DNA of 64,000 bases, taken from an uncultured Prevotella sp. GTDB taxonomy: Bacteria > Bacteroidota > Bacteroidia > Bacteroidales > Bacteroidaceae. A program made the translations under genes and the position numbers. The DNA is taken from the NCBI GenBank assembly GCA_900315955.1, contig ONBC01000016.1, positions 13,669 to 77,668 of the forward strand. Reading direction: 5' to 3'. This document shows, piece by piece, positions 41,407 to 51,499 of the stretch (positions are counted from its first letter, which is position 1; every line of letters starts with the position of its first letter). The notes under the pieces were generated by a model that saw nothing but the letters and a program-made list of their open reading frames with translations, did not search any database and had not been told where the DNA came from.

Positions 41407-41971
41407 ATGAAGCAGAAATTTAATATCATAACATCCACCTGTGTCCATCCCCGCACGCTATCTGAAACTGACTCAGAAAGACGGTTTCGGACCTTACCTC
41501 TTCCACGACTGGCGCTTCAATGCCGATGGCTCAGAGAAGAAGGACTTCGTGCTCAACAATCCCGACTTTAAGGATGCCGTCATCCTTGTGGCAGGCAAGA
41601 ACTTCGGTTCCGGCTCCTCTCGTGAACATGCGGCATGGGCCATCGCAGGCTACGGCTTCCGGGTGGTCATCAGTTCGTTCTTTGCGGATATCCACAAGAA
41701 CAATGAGCTCAACAACTTTGTGCTGCCTGTCGTCGTCTCTGAAACTTTCCTCAAAGAACTCTTCGACAGTATCAACAAAGACCACAAGACAGAGGTGCGT
41801 GTTGATCTGCCCAACCAGACCGTCACGAACCTTGCCACCGGACACAGTGAGCATTTCGAGATAAATGGTTATAAGAAACATTGTCTGGAGAATGGACTCG
41901 ACGATGTCGACTTCCTCGTGCAAAACCGTGATAAGGTGGAGGCATGGGAGAAAACACATAAAAAAGCATGA
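41407..41971 (+). pseudogene. leuD: 3-isopropylmalate dehydratase small subunit, frameshifted near the start
   Basis: The natural start ATG at 41407 reads MKQKFNIITSTCV, then runs out of frame and stops at 41569-41571. The rest of LeuD continues one frame over from about 41447: IPARYLKLTQKDGFGPYLF, AGKNFGSGSSREHAAW and the normal C-terminus. About twelve codons normally between STCV and IPAR, holding the conserved NVDTDQ segment, are missing, for a net loss of about 35 nt. Translation from a GTG at 41441 would give a 176-aa protein without the N-terminus (about 198 is usual). This makes a functional isopropylmalate isomerase doubtful. The end overlaps the next start (ATGA). A sequencing or assembly error is possible. 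Confidence 0.85.
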
Positions 41972-43521
41972 CAGAAGAAGTTCGTGAAGTAGAAATCATG
42001 GACTGCACGCTACGCGACGGTGAGCAGACCAACGGCGTAAGCTTCCTCCCTCATGAGAAGCTTATGATAGCCCGTTACCTGCTCTCCGAGGTCGGCGTAG
42101 ACCGCATAGAAGTAGCCTCGGCAAGAGTGTCAGAAGGCGAGAAGGATGCAGTCAGAATGATATGCAACTATGCCCGTCAGCATGATATGCTCAACAGGGT
42201 AGAGGTCTTGGGATTTGTTGATGGAACAAAATCCGTCGACTGGATCACAGAGTGTGGTTGTAAGACCATCAACCTGTTGGCCAAAGGATCCCTCCGCCAC
42301 TGCCAGTACCAGTTGAAGAAAACGCCGGAGGAGCATATCGCTGACATAAAAGATGTGATCGCTTATGCCCATTCAAAAGGCATGGATGTGAACCTCTATC
42401 TCGAGGATTGGTCACAAGGAATGCGCGACAGCCGCGACTATGTGTGGAAGATGATGGATGCGTTGAAAGACGAAGGCATCTTGAGGTATCTGTTGCCTGA
42501 TACGCTCGGCATTCTCAATCCCCTCAACTCGTATGAGTACATGAAAGCCATGACCGACCGTTATCCCGGAGCGAAGTTTGAGTTCCATGCCCATAACGAT
42601 TACGATATGGCAGTAGGCAACTCCTTTATGGCAGTACAGGCAGGAGCCTCAGGCATACATGTCACCGTCAATGGCTTAGGAGAGCGTTGTGGCAATGCGC
42701 CGCTGAGCAGTATCCATGTGATGCTGAAAGACCAGATGCATGTCAAGGAACATATCGATGAGTCGACACTGATGGAGATCAGTAACATTGTTGCAGGATA
42801 CAGTGGCATTGGCTATTCTCCCAATACGCCTGTCATCGGTGAGAACGTCTTCACACAGGTCGCCGGCGTTCATGCTGACGGCGACAACAAAGCGCATCTT
42901 TACAGCAACGCGCTGGTGCCCGAGCGCTTCGGCCGGCACCGCGAGTTCGCGCTTGGCAAGAACTCAGGTAAGGCCAACATCATCCGTAACCTTGAGGACT
43001 TAGGTCTCGAGCTGACCAAGGAGCAGACAAAGGCCGTCACCCAGCGTATCACAGAACTCGGCGACCGTAAGCAGCTCGTCACGCAGGACGACTTGCCTTA
43101 TATCGTCAGCGATGTGCTCAAGCACTCTACGCCTGAGCAGAAAGTGAAACTCGTCAGCTACATGGTGTCAACGAGTTATGGCCTGAAACCCATAGCAAGT
43201 CTGAAGGTGAGCATCGACGGGAAAGATTACGAGGCCGACTCTACCGGTGACGGTCAGTATGATGCCTTCGTGAAAGCACTCCGCAAGATCTACAAGGAAA
43301 AGCTCAACCGCACGTTCCCGCTCTTGCAGAACTATGCCGTCACCATCCCGCCAGGCGGCCGTACGGATGCCCTTGTTCAGACGGTCATCACATGGAACGA
43401 TGGAGACAAGCAGTGGCGTACGCGGGGCCTTGATGCCGACCAGACAGAAGCCGCTATCCAGGCTACCATCAAGATGCTGAACATGGTAGAGGAAGAATTA
43501 AGTGCGCCGCTTAATAAGTAA
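41968..43521 (+). CDS. Second LeuA-family synthase (citramalate synthase-like)
   Basis: The 517-aa HMGL-like barrel is paralogous to leuA. Features are [20 protein letters not shown], the metal site [43 protein letters not shown], and a C-terminal regulatory domain from about residue 400. It differs enough from LeuA to suggest another substrate, most likely pyruvate (citramalate synthase, for isoleucine). That is inferred from its regular presence beside leuABCD in Bacteroidales. It overlaps leuD by 4 nt, so it is translationally coupled. Confidence 0.82.
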   Translation: MTEEVREVEIMDCTLRDGEQTNGVSFLPHEKLMIARYLLSEVGVDRIEVASARVSEGEKDAVRMICNYARQHDMLNRVEVLGFVDGTKSVDWITECGCKTINLLAKGSLRHCQYQLKKTPEEHIADIKDVIAYAHSKGMDVNLYLEDWSQGMRDSRDYVWKMMDALKDEGILRYLLPDTLGILNPLNSYEYMKAMTDRYPGAKFEFHAHNDYDMAVGNSFMAVQAGASGIHVTVNGLGERCGNAPLSSIHVMLKDQMHVKEHIDESTLMEISNIVAGYSGIGYSPNTPVIGENVFTQVAGVHADGDNKAHLYSNALVPERFGRHREFALGKNSGKANIIRNLEDLGLELTKEQTKAVTQRITELGDRKQLVTQDDLPYIVSDVLKHSTPEQKVKLVSYMVSTSYGLKPIASLKVSIDGKDYEADSTGDGQYDAFVKALRKIYKEKLNRTFPLLQNYAVTIPPGGRTDALVQTVITWNDGDKQWRTRGLDADQTEAAIQATIKMLNMVEEELSAPLNK

Positions 43522-43553
43522 TTAATAACATACAACATTTATCATATATCATT

Positions 43554-44615
43554 ATGAACTTAAAAATTGCTGTACTGCCGGGTGATGGTATTGGCCCGGA
43601 GATCATGCCAGAGGCTATCAACGTACTGAATGTGATCGCAAAGAAGTTCGGTCACAACTTCACTTATAAGGAGGCGATCTGCGGCGCCCACGCCATCGAT
43701 GCTTGTGGCGACCCGTTCCCCGATGAGACCTTCAAGACGTGTATGGATGCTGATGCCGTGCTCTTCGCTGCTGTTGGAGATCCTCGTTTTGACAACAACC
43801 CCACACTGAAGGTTCGTCCTGAGACAGGTCTGCTCGCCATGCGTAAGAAGCTCGGCCTCTTCGCCAATGTCCGCCCGGTAGCTACCTTCGATTGCCTCCT
43901 TCACAAAAGCCCACTGAAAGAGGAACTGATCAAAGGTGCTGACTTCGTGGTTATCCGTGAGCTGACAGGTGGCATGTATTTCGGTGAGAAATACCAGGAC
44001 AATGAGAAAGCATACGATACAGATATCTATTATCGTCCTGAGATTGAGCGCATTCTGAAGGTCGCTTTCGACTTTGCCATGCACCGCCATAAACACCTGA
44101 CCGTTGTTGATAAGGCCAATGTCCTTGCAAGCTCTCGTCTGTGGAGACAGATCGCCAAAGAGATGGAGCCTAAGTACCCAGAAGTGACGGTCGACTATAT
44201 GTTCATCGACAACGCATCCATGCGCGTGCTCACAGAGCCCCGTTACTTCGATGTCATAGTCACTGAGAACACCTTCGGCGACATTCTCACCGATGAGACC
44301 TCAGCCATAACGGGTTCTATGGGTCTGCAGCCTTCTGCTTCTTTAGGTGAGCACACTCCACTCTTCGAACCTGTCCATGGCTCATGGCCGCAGGCAGCAG
44401 GCAAGAACATCGCCAACCCGCTTGCTGAGATTCTCTCCGCAGCGATGCTCCTTGAGCACTTCGGCTTGAAAGAAGAGGGTGCAGCCATCCGCAAAGCATG
44501 CGATGCAAGCCTTGAAAACAATGTCCGTACACCTGAGATCCAGGTGGAAGGTGGCAAGCACTACGGCACCAAAGAGGTGGGTGAGTGGATCGCCAAATAT
44601 ATCGAGGAAAACTAA
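43554..44615 (+). CDS. leuB: 3-isopropylmalate dehydrogenase
   Basis: The 353-aa NAD-dependent oxidative decarboxylase is the last operon gene. Motifs are [38 protein letters not shown], the substrate region [17 protein letters not shown], and the NAD-site segment [19 protein letters not shown]. The stop codon TAA is the first part of an octamer repeat array. Confidence 0.96.
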   Translation: MNLKIAVLPGDGIGPEIMPEAINVLNVIAKKFGHNFTYKEAICGAHAIDACGDPFPDETFKTCMDADAVLFAAVGDPRFDNNPTLKVRPETGLLAMRKKLGLFANVRPVATFDCLLHKSPLKEELIKGADFVVIRELTGGMYFGEKYQDNEKAYDTDIYYRPEIERILKVAFDFAMHRHKHLTVVDKANVLASSRLWRQIAKEMEPKYPEVTVDYMFIDNASMRVLTEPRYFDVIVTENTFGDILTDETSAITGSMGLQPSASLGEHTPLFEPVHGSWPQAAGKNIANPLAEILSAAMLLEHFGLKEEGAAIRKACDASLENNVRTPEIQVEGGKHYGTKEVGEWIAKYIEEN

Positions 44616-44669
44616 GTCCGGAAGTTCAGAAGTTCAGAAGTTCAGAAGTCCGGAAGTTCAGAAGTCCGG
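44614..44669 (+). repeat. Octamer array on the leuB stop codon
   Basis: Seven 8-bp units in exact register, AAGTTCAG or AAGTCCGG, starting at 44614 inside the leuB TAA. The last units with the flank make the palindrome AGAAGTCCGGACTTCT (44660-44675), which may act as a terminator between the convergent leuB and sigma-factor genes. Confidence 0.9.
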
Positions 44670-44695
44670 ACTTCTAAGAAATGACTTCTGTACTT

Positions 44696-45304
44696 CTACA
44701 CAAGATCCAAGTGTATGCCGTGTTTACGTGCCATTTTGCGCATGTTAAGCACGGCATATCTCATTCTGCCTAACGCCGTATTGATGCTAACCCCGGTCGT
44801 ATCAGCTATCTCCTTGAACGACATCTGTTGGAAGAAGCGCATGTAGACAACATCACGCTGAGTGGTCGGAAGATTGTTCATCATCTTCTTCACGTCTTCC
44901 AATACCTGGGTGTTGGCAAACTCTATCTCCTTATTCGTATCCTGAACGTTTTTGGTCTTGAGATTGGAAAGATCATTGTCCTCCGTAGGCTCTACAATCA
45001 TGAAGTTACGCTCATTACGATACTGATCCATGATGACATTGTGGGCGATACGCATACACCATGCCAAGAACTTGCCTGATGGAGAATACATTCCACACTG
45101 CAACTTGGTGATAATCTTGATGAATGTGTCCTGAAAAAAGTCGTTTGCCTTCTCTTCATCGCGGACAATATAAAATATGTATGTGAAGAGTTTCGACTGA
45201 TTGTGCTTCAAGATGAGATCAAACGCATCGTTATCACCATTCATATAACGCACCGCCAACTCTTCATCTGTCAAAGCAGCAAGAGCTTTCATTGAATCCT
45301 TCAT
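44696..45304 (-). CDS. ECF-family RNA polymerase sigma factor
   Basis: The 202-aa protein has sigma region 2 (AFDLILKHNQSKLFTYIFYIVRDEEKANDFFQDTFIK... at about 28-95, with FLAWCMRIAHN). Region 4 is at about 145-195 (LPTTQRDVVYMRFFQQMSFKEIADTTGVS, then TALGRMRYAV). No anti-sigma gene is adjacent. ECF factors of this lone type are common in Bacteroidales; the regulon is unknown. It is convergent with leuB and divergent from the nucleoside transporter gene. Confidence 0.93.
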   Translation of the reverse strand: MKDSMKALAALTDEELAVRYMNGDNDAFDLILKHNQSKLFTYIFYIVRDEEKANDFFQDTFIKIITKLQCGMYSPSGKFLAWCMRIAHNVIMDQYRNERNFMIVEPTEDNDLSNLKTKNVQDTNKEIEFANTQVLEDVKKMMNNLPTTQRDVVYMRFFQQMSFKEIADTTGVSINTALGRMRYAVLNMRKMARKHGIHLDLV

Positions 45305-45383
45305 TGATGTCTATGTTTTAATGAAGTAGAAGTCTATTCGATAGGCAAACGATATTAATGTTGTTATTTTGTGTTTCCAGTTG

Positions 45384-45391
45384 CAAAAATA
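45384..45391 (-). promoter_or_regulatory. Promoter -7 box for the ECF sigma gene
   Basis: The minus strand reads TATTTTTG, 79 nt upstream of the sigma-factor ATG. Confidence 0.55.
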
Positions 45392-45479
45392 GAAGTTTTT
45401 GCGCTACTTACCAAATTTTTAACACAAAAAATACAATAAACTTTGTTCTTTTTCTTCGCCGTATCTCAATTATTATGCG

Positions 45480-45487
45480 TATTTTTG
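45480..45487 (+). promoter_or_regulatory. Promoter -7 box for the NupG-rsmE operon
   Basis: TATTTTTG lies 71 nt upstream of the transporter ATG. Confidence 0.55.
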
Positions 45488-45558
45488 CATGTCGTTAGCA
45501 ATATGGCTATAACGAAAATATATAGAACAGATAGAAAATAATTGAAACTGGTACTGTT

Positions 45559-46893
45559 ATGAACTTGAAAATTCGTTTATCGGTGTTGACGTTCCTTGAG
45601 TTTGGCGTCTGGGGTGCTTATCTCACATGTATGGGCAACTATTTAGGCGTAGCAGGCTTAGGTGCTCAGATATCATGGTTCTATGCCATTCAGGGCATTG
45701 TGTCCATCTTCATGCCGACCCTCATCGGTATCGTGGCCGATAAGTGGATTCAGCCCCAAAAGCTCTTGGGCATCTGTCATCTTCTCGCGGGTGGTTTCAT
45801 GCTTGTTTTATGGGTTATGGGCATGTCTGCCGGCTTTGGAAATGAGATAGCCAACAAATCGCTATTCATAGCCCTCTATACGCTGAGTGTCGCCTTTTAT
45901 ATGCCCACACTGGCGTTGACCAACACGACAGCGTTCACGGTGCTGAAGAACAATGGGGGCGATACGGTCACCGACTTTCCACCGATTCGTTCGTGTGGTA
46001 CCGTGGGATTTATCATTGTCATGTGGTTCGTCAACTGTGCGGTATGGGACAACGGGTCGTTCTCTATGACGCTCGCACAAAACGCACACAAGTTCCAGTA
46101 CACTTACAATCAGTTTCTTGTATCAGGCCTCTTGAGCCTTATCATGTTCTTCTATGTCTTCACGCTTCCTCAGTGCCGTATTGAAAGAGATGTCCATGCT
46201 CAGAAAAAGACCCTCATGGAGCTCTTCGGACTGGATGCTTTCAAACTTTTCAAAGATCGACGCATGGCTTTGTTCTTCATCTTCTCAGCCCTCTTAGGTA
46301 TGTCCCTGCAAGTGACGAACAGTTTTGCCGGTCCCTTCATCTCCAGTTTTCAAGGCAGCAGTGACCCCGTCATTGCCTCATCTTTTGCGGCAAGCAATGC
46401 CACCTTGCTGACATCTATCTCACAGGTCAGCGAAGCGTTCTGCATTCTTCTCATCCCGTTCTTTCTCAAGCGCTACGGCATCAAAGCAGTGATGCTCATC
46501 GCCATGTTCGCCTGGGTGCTTCGCTTCGGCTTCTTTGGCGTAGGAAACCCCACCATGCCGGGTGTCTTGTTCTTCATCCTTTCCTGCATCGTCTATGGGG
46601 TAGCCTTCGACTTCTTCAATGTGTCGGGAGGTATCTTTGTAGACAAGGAGTGTGACACCTCCGTGAAAGCGTCAGCGCAAGGATTGTTCATGCTAATGAC
46701 GAATGGCATCGGTGCCACTGTAGGCACATTGTCTGCCGGAGCCATCGTCAACCATTTCTGTGAATGGACAGACCGTGGAGGATCATCTTATCTCATGGGC
46801 AACTGGCAGGCTTGCTGGTTCATCTTTGCAGGCTTTGCCCTCGCTGTAGGCATTGCTTTTGCGCTGGTTTTCAGACCGGCCAAGAAACAATAA
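45559..46893 (+). CDS. NupG-type nucleoside MFS transporter
   Basis: The 444-aa protein has 12 predicted membrane segments. It begins MNLKIRLSVLTFLEFGVWGAYL, as in the nucleoside:H+ symporter family (NupG/XapB). FPPIRSCGTVGFI and VSGGIFVDKECD are further family-like segments. It would bring nucleosides across the inner membrane. It is the first gene of a plus-strand run; the bifunctional nuclease gene starts 13 nt later. Confidence 0.85.
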   Translation: MNLKIRLSVLTFLEFGVWGAYLTCMGNYLGVAGLGAQISWFYAIQGIVSIFMPTLIGIVADKWIQPQKLLGICHLLAGGFMLVLWVMGMSAGFGNEIANKSLFIALYTLSVAFYMPTLALTNTTAFTVLKNNGGDTVTDFPPIRSCGTVGFIIVMWFVNCAVWDNGSFSMTLAQNAHKFQYTYNQFLVSGLLSLIMFFYVFTLPQCRIERDVHAQKKTLMELFGLDAFKLFKDRRMALFFIFSALLGMSLQVTNSFAGPFISSFQGSSDPVIASSFAASNATLLTSISQVSEAFCILLIPFFLKRYGIKAVMLIAMFAWVLRFGFFGVGNPTMPGVLFFILSCIVYGVAFDFFNVSGGIFVDKECDTSVKASAQGLFMLMTNGIGATVGTLSAGAIVNHFCEWTDRGGSSYLMGNWQACWFIFAGFALAVGIAFALVFRPAKKQ

Positions 46894-46906
46894 AGACAAA
46901 TCTTTA

Positions 46907-47491
46907 ATGACAAGAATAAAGTTATTTTTACAACAAGCCACCGAGGTCGTCGGAGAGGAGAAGGAAGGATTGCTCATCCTTACCGACTCGTTTCAGGAGC
47001 GCCAAATTGCCATACCCTGCAGCAGCAGAATGTACGAAGAGTTTAGGTTGCGCATGAACAAGTCCAAGCACCATGCGGAACTGTCAGACGTTCTCTTCAA
47101 TGTGATCAAATGGCAGACAGACCTGTCGTTGGAACTCGTCATCATCAGTGTGGACAACGGTCATTATTCGGCCGTACTAAGCAACACCGACTCACTGGAA
47201 CAGGTGCCGCTCGAGGGAGCACAGGCCGTGTTGCTAAACTATATAAGCAAGGATAAGATACCGCTATTCATGGACGAAAGACTGTTCCTAGAACAAAGTT
47301 CGGTCTACGACATGAAAGCCAAAGGGGTATCCTTGCCTGTCAACACCCTGTCAAGTTCTATGCTCCGTAAAGCTATGGAGAAGGCTATTACAGCGGAGAA
47401 CTATGAGCTGGCATCTCAACTGAGAGACGAACTAAACAGGAGAAACACAGCATCCTCAGACAACAACACTACGAAAGACAGTAGTAACTGA
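46907..47491 (+). CDS. Bifunctional nuclease-family (DUF151) protein with UVR motif
   Basis: The 194-aa protein has an N-terminal DUF151/BFN domain (about 1-135) and a short C-terminal UvrB/C-type motif (AMEKAITAENYELASQLRDELNRR, about 153-176). Family members are described as nucleases with DNase and RNase activity, and often sit beside the NupG-type transporter in Bacteroidetes. I start at the ATG at 46907 (MTRIKLFLQQATEVVGEEK). The frame opens earlier but would overlap the transporter gene. rsmE follows after 4 nt. Confidence 0.85.
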   Translation: MTRIKLFLQQATEVVGEEKEGLLILTDSFQERQIAIPCSSRMYEEFRLRMNKSKHHAELSDVLFNVIKWQTDLSLELVIISVDNGHYSAVLSNTDSLEQVPLEGAQAVLLNYISKDKIPLFMDERLFLEQSSVYDMKAKGVSLPVNTLSSSMLRKAMEKAITAENYELASQLRDELNRRNTASSDNNTTKDSSN

Positions 47492-47495
47492 ACCG

Positions 47496-48218
47496 ATGAA
47501 AGAAGAACGATATTTTTATGTCCCTAATGCTGCAACCAGCAGTGAACTCCCCGAGCAAGAAGCACAGCATGCTATCCGCGTGTTGCGGCTCACAGAAGGA
47601 GACGACATCTATCTGATGGATGGAGTAGGTCACTTCTACAAGGCTGAGGTTGGCATGACTTCCAAGAAACGATGTTTCTATCACCTTTCAGAGACATTGC
47701 CACAACAGAAGACATGGTCTGGGAATATCCATCTTGCCATCGCTCCCACAAAGATGATGGAGCGCATCGAATGGATGGTAGAGAAAGCTACCGAGATAGG
47801 CTTCGACCGCGTGAGTTTCGTCGATTGTAAGTTCTCTGAACGCCACGTAATTCGAACGGATCGCATCGAAAAGATCGTAATAGCTGCCCTGAAACAGAGT
47901 CGTAAAGCCTTCAAGCCCATCGTAGACGAGCTAATGCCGTTCAACGACTTCGTTGAATCTTGCCAAGCCGATTATAAGTTCATTGCGCACTGTTACAACG
48001 ATCAGGAACGTATCGACCTCTACGACCAGTTGCTCACCCTGCCCAAAGAAGCGACCGTGTGTGTGATGGTCGGGCCGGAAGGCGACTTTGCGACAGATGA
48101 AGTAGAGCACGCCCTCGCTCATGGCTTCAAACCCATCACGCTCGGCAACAGTCGTCTGCGAACGGAGACAGCAGGGCTGATGGCTGTGACAATGGCACAA
48201 CTCACGAAAAGAATCTGA
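47496..48218 (+). CDS. rsmE: 16S rRNA (uracil1498-N3)-methyltransferase
   Basis: The 240-aa SPOUT methyltransferase has an N-terminal PUA-like domain (EEQAEQHAIRVLRLTEGD-type segment near 20-37). The C-terminal knot domain includes EWMVEKATEIGFDRV, CVMVGPEGDFATDEV and LGNSRLRTETAGLMAV. It methylates U1498 of 16S rRNA. It is third in the NupG operon. Confidence 0.94.
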   Translation: MKEERYFYVPNAATSSELPEQEAQHAIRVLRLTEGDDIYLMDGVGHFYKAEVGMTSKKRCFYHLSETLPQQKTWSGNIHLAIAPTKMMERIEWMVEKATEIGFDRVSFVDCKFSERHVIRTDRIEKIVIAALKQSRKAFKPIVDELMPFNDFVESCQADYKFIAHCYNDQERIDLYDQLLTLPKEATVCVMVGPEGDFATDEVEHALAHGFKPITLGNSRLRTETAGLMAVTMAQLTKRI

Positions 48219-48237
48219 AATACACAAATTATTAAAT

Positions 48238-49599
48238 ATGATGAAATGCCATTTAAGGATACCCACATCTCTATTTTTATCCTTTTGTCTGTGCGCGTTG
48301 ATCGCATTGACGGCATCGTGCTCCGGAAATGACTACCTCAATGCCATTCCCTCGGAGAGCCAGATGCTGATAAGGTTGAATACCACCAAACTCAGTGGCA
48401 CGAAGAGTCCGCTCATTCTCAAGTCGCTGCTACACGTGAACAATGTCGATGAGACGGGACTCGACCTATCAAAAGATGTCTATTTCTTCGAGGACGGACA
48501 AGGCAATTTTGGAATCTGCGCCAAGGTGAGCAGCGACAGTAAGTTAGAGAAGACCTTAAAACAAGCTGGCCTCAGCCTGACCAAACGTCACGATTGTCAG
48601 TTTGCAGCCCTTCCTTCCAACTGGGTTATTGGCTTCTCCGACGAGGCGACTCTCATGATGGGGCCCGTGATACCCGCAGCTCAAGACGACATGATGACGC
48701 TGATGGCGCGTTATCTGGGCTCAGATGAGGACGATGGCATTAAGGCTTCCCCAATGTACGCCACTGCCGACTCCATCGAGGCACCCATGGCACTGGTCTC
48801 ACAGACCAAGGCGCTACCTGAACAGTTTGTCGCTCCCTTCACTATCGGAGCCCCGAAAGATGCTGACCCGGCTGACGTCATGCTCGCAGCGGCCATGGAG
48901 GTCAAGAACGGACGACTGCTCATGCACGGCAAAACGTTCTCATATAAGAAAGGTATCAATTCGGCTATAGAAAAAGCCTCGAAGGTTTACCGGCCCATCA
49001 AAGGAACCTATCTTAAAGCCATGTCGCAGAACGATGTGTTAGGACTCTTCCTCAACGTAGACGGCAAACAGTTCCATCAACTGATGATTCAAAATCGTGC
49101 CATCACAGCTATGCTGGCAGGGATCAACGCTGCCATCGATATGGATAACATCTTGAAGAGTGTGAACGGTGACCTCACGCTCGTCTCCTCGTCCTTAGGC
49201 AAAGACAACTTCCACCTCATGATGGCGGCGAAGCTGGCCGGAGCGCCCTGGCTGGCCGATGTAGACTATTGGAAGCAGAGTGTGCCCTCCGGCGGACATA
49301 TCGGAGACTGGGGTAAGAACTGCTACTATTATACAGGAAGTGGAACGACCTATTATTTTGGAGTCACTCCCGACATGCAGTATATGAGCGGCGGATCTCC
49401 GGAAGAAGCCAAGCAGAGCATCACATCGTCGAAGAAGCCTATCTCTACTGATTTGCAGCATCTTATCACCGGAAAGAAGTTCGCGATGATTGTCAATTTC
49501 CAGGCGTTGGGAACAGGGAAGGCAGCTGCCGTGACTTCACTTCTCAAGCCACTGTTCGGCAAAGTCAACACCATTGTCTACACCATGGATGAGAAATAG
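48238..49599 (+). CDS. DUF4836-like lipoprotein
   Basis: The 453-aa protein has a signal peptide and lipobox (LTASC, Cys about 28) followed by SGNDYLNAIPSES. The body resembles DUF4836: paired repeats around IPSESQMLIRLNTTKL, DLSKDVYFFED and GLFLNVDGKQFH. No catalytic motif is seen. It is a Bacteroidales envelope protein of unknown role, 19 nt after rsmE. Confidence 0.7.
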   Translation: MMKCHLRIPTSLFLSFCLCALIALTASCSGNDYLNAIPSESQMLIRLNTTKLSGTKSPLILKSLLHVNNVDETGLDLSKDVYFFEDGQGNFGICAKVSSDSKLEKTLKQAGLSLTKRHDCQFAALPSNWVIGFSDEATLMMGPVIPAAQDDMMTLMARYLGSDEDDGIKASPMYATADSIEAPMALVSQTKALPEQFVAPFTIGAPKDADPADVMLAAAMEVKNGRLLMHGKTFSYKKGINSAIEKASKVYRPIKGTYLKAMSQNDVLGLFLNVDGKQFHQLMIQNRAITAMLAGINAAIDMDNILKSVNGDLTLVSSSLGKDNFHLMMAAKLAGAPWLADVDYWKQSVPSGGHIGDWGKNCYYYTGSGTTYYFGVTPDMQYMSGGSPEEAKQSITSSKKPISTDLQHLITGKKFAMIVNFQALGTGKAAAVTSLLKPLFGKVNTIVYTMDEK

Positions 49600-49658
49600 G
49601 TTGACAAATGACCGGGAAGGAAGTTCATGAACAGAATAAAGATTATATATACACACAA

Positions 49659-50303
49659 ATGAATAAGATAACTTTCCAAAAAGTCGTACCAAGCGTTTTC
49701 TCAGAGCGCAGGGATCTTGTCTCTGACATTTGGGCCAACGACATCTCTTTTGAGAAAGGACATCTCTACCTTGTCGAGGCAGACTCCGGCAAGGGCAAGA
49801 GCACCTTCTGCAGTTATGTCGTAGGCTATCGCCACGATTACACGGGCCACGTCTTCTTCGACGACAACGATACCAAGACGTACAGTGTCTCCCAGTGGGT
49901 GGAGATGCGCCGCAACCATATCAGCCATCTCTTCCAGGAGCTTCGCCTCTTCCCGGAACTGACAGCCATGGAGAACATTCAGATCAAGAACAAGCTCACC
50001 GGCTTCAAGTCGGAGAAACAAATCCTTGAGTGGTTTGACATGCTCGGTATTGGTGATAAGACCAATTCGCTCATCGGCCGCATGTCGTTCGGACAACAGC
50101 AGCGTGTGGCCATGATCCGTGCGCTCGTACAGCCGTTCGATTTCATCCTCGCCGATGAGCCGATCTCACACCTCGACGACCGCAACGCCGCCATCATGGG
50201 AAAGATTATGATGGACGAGGCCAAGAGCCAGGGAGCCGGTGTCATTGTCACGAGCATCGGCAAACACATGAACTTAAACTATGAAAGGACGGTGAAGCTA
50301 TGA
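49659..50303 (+). CDS. ABC transporter ATP-binding protein
   Basis: The 214-aa nucleotide-binding subunit has a Walker A variant VEADSGKGKST, Q-loop FQELRLFPELTAMENI, signature MSFGQQQR, Walker B FDFILADEP and the D-loop ISHLDD. The Walker A lacks the usual Gly after the acidic residue, but the GxGKST core is kept. I start at MNKITFQKVV (49659). The frame opens at 49608, but the extra 17 residues lack family resemblance. It overlaps the permease gene by 4 nt and is of the LolD/MacB-like type that powers FtsX-fold permeases. Confidence 0.85.
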   Translation: MNKITFQKVVPSVFSERRDLVSDIWANDISFEKGHLYLVEADSGKGKSTFCSYVVGYRHDYTGHVFFDDNDTKTYSVSQWVEMRRNHISHLFQELRLFPELTAMENIQIKNKLTGFKSEKQILEWFDMLGIGDKTNSLIGRMSFGQQQRVAMIRALVQPFDFILADEPISHLDDRNAAIMGKIMMDEAKSQGAGVIVTSIGKHMNLNYERTVKL

Positions 50304-51499
50304 ATCTCGTTTGGAAACTCTTACGTCAACATATCAGCATTCCCCAGTTTGTGGGGTTTGCCTTCGCCAATCTCTTTGGCATGCTGATCGTCTTGTTGGG
50401 CTATCAGTTCTACAAGGATGTCTCTCCGGTCTTTACGAGTGAGGACTCCTTCATGAAGTCCAACTATATCATCGTTGAGAAAAAGATTGGGACGGGAAGC
50501 ACCTTGTCGGGACGTTCCAATGCCTTCACAAAAGAAGACATCAGCGACCTCAACAACGCTCATTTCTCGCTGAAGACGGGAGCCTTCACATCCAACCAAT
50601 ACACGGTGACAGCCCGCATGGGCATCAGCGGTACGAACATTCTCAACTCTGAGATCTTCTTAGAGAGTATCCCCGATGCCTTTGTCGATGCACCGAAAGG
50701 CACCTGGAGCTACAAACCTGGCGACCATGTGGTGCCGATCATCTTACCCCGTAGCTACATCGCCATGTACAACTTCGGCTTCGCACAGAACCGCTCACTG
50801 CCGAAGATCAGTGACGGCCTTGTGGGTATGATCGATTTCGACATCTTCGTCCAGGGCAACAACAAAAGTGATTCATTCAAGGGCTGCGTCATCGGTTTCT
50901 CATCACGTGTGAGCAGTATCCTCGTGCCACAGGCGTTCATGGATTGGTCCAACCAGACGTTCGCACCCGACAAGCACCCCGATCCCTCACGGCTGATCCT
51001 TGACCCCGACAACAGTAAGACGGAGCAGATGACAAAATACTTTGACCGCCACGGTTACGAGGTAGAGGACGACAAGCTAAACACGGAAAAGACGACCTAT
51101 TTCCTGCGCCTCATGGTCACCATGGTCATGGTCGTGGGGCTCGTCATCTCCATCCTGAGTTTCTATATCCTCATGCTCAGCATCTATCTGCTCGTGCAGA
51201 AGAACTCGTCGAAGCTGGAGAACCTGCTGCTCATCGGCTACAGTCCACAACAGGTGGCGAAACCTTATCAGTTGCTGACTATCTTCCTGAATTTAGGAGT
51301 GCTCATCATCGCACTCATCGCCATCGTCTTCATCCGAGCCTACTATATGGGTGTCATCTCCACGCTTTTCCCGAACCTTGACGGTGGGACGATGCTGCCG
51401 GCACTCATCTTAGGCATCTGTCTGTTCCTCTTGGTGAGCATCTGTAACATTATCGCCATCCATCGCAAGATCACCTCTATCTGGCAAAGAAAAGAATAA
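50300..51499 (+). CDS. FtsX-fold ABC transporter permease
   Basis: The 399-aa protein has one N-terminal membrane segment (about 17-37), a periplasmic domain of about 220 residues, and three membrane segments near the C-terminus (about 270-300, 325-350, 365-385). This is the MacB/LolE-like mechanotransmission topology. With the preceding ATPase it could extract a lipoprotein or work an envelope enzyme; the substrate is unknown. Its last base is shared with the next ATG (TAATG). Confidence 0.82.
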   Translation: MNLVWKLLRQHISIPQFVGFAFANLFGMLIVLLGYQFYKDVSPVFTSEDSFMKSNYIIVEKKIGTGSTLSGRSNAFTKEDISDLNNAHFSLKTGAFTSNQYTVTARMGISGTNILNSEIFLESIPDAFVDAPKGTWSYKPGDHVVPIILPRSYIAMYNFGFAQNRSLPKISDGLVGMIDFDIFVQGNNKSDSFKGCVIGFSSRVSSILVPQAFMDWSNQTFAPDKHPDPSRLILDPDNSKTEQMTKYFDRHGYEVEDDKLNTEKTTYFLRLMVTMVMVVGLVISILSFYILMLSIYLLVQKNSSKLENLLLIGYSPQQVAKPYQLLTIFLNLGVLIIALIAIVFIRAYYMGVISTLFPNLDGGTMLPALILGICLFLLVSICNIIAIHRKITSIWQRKE

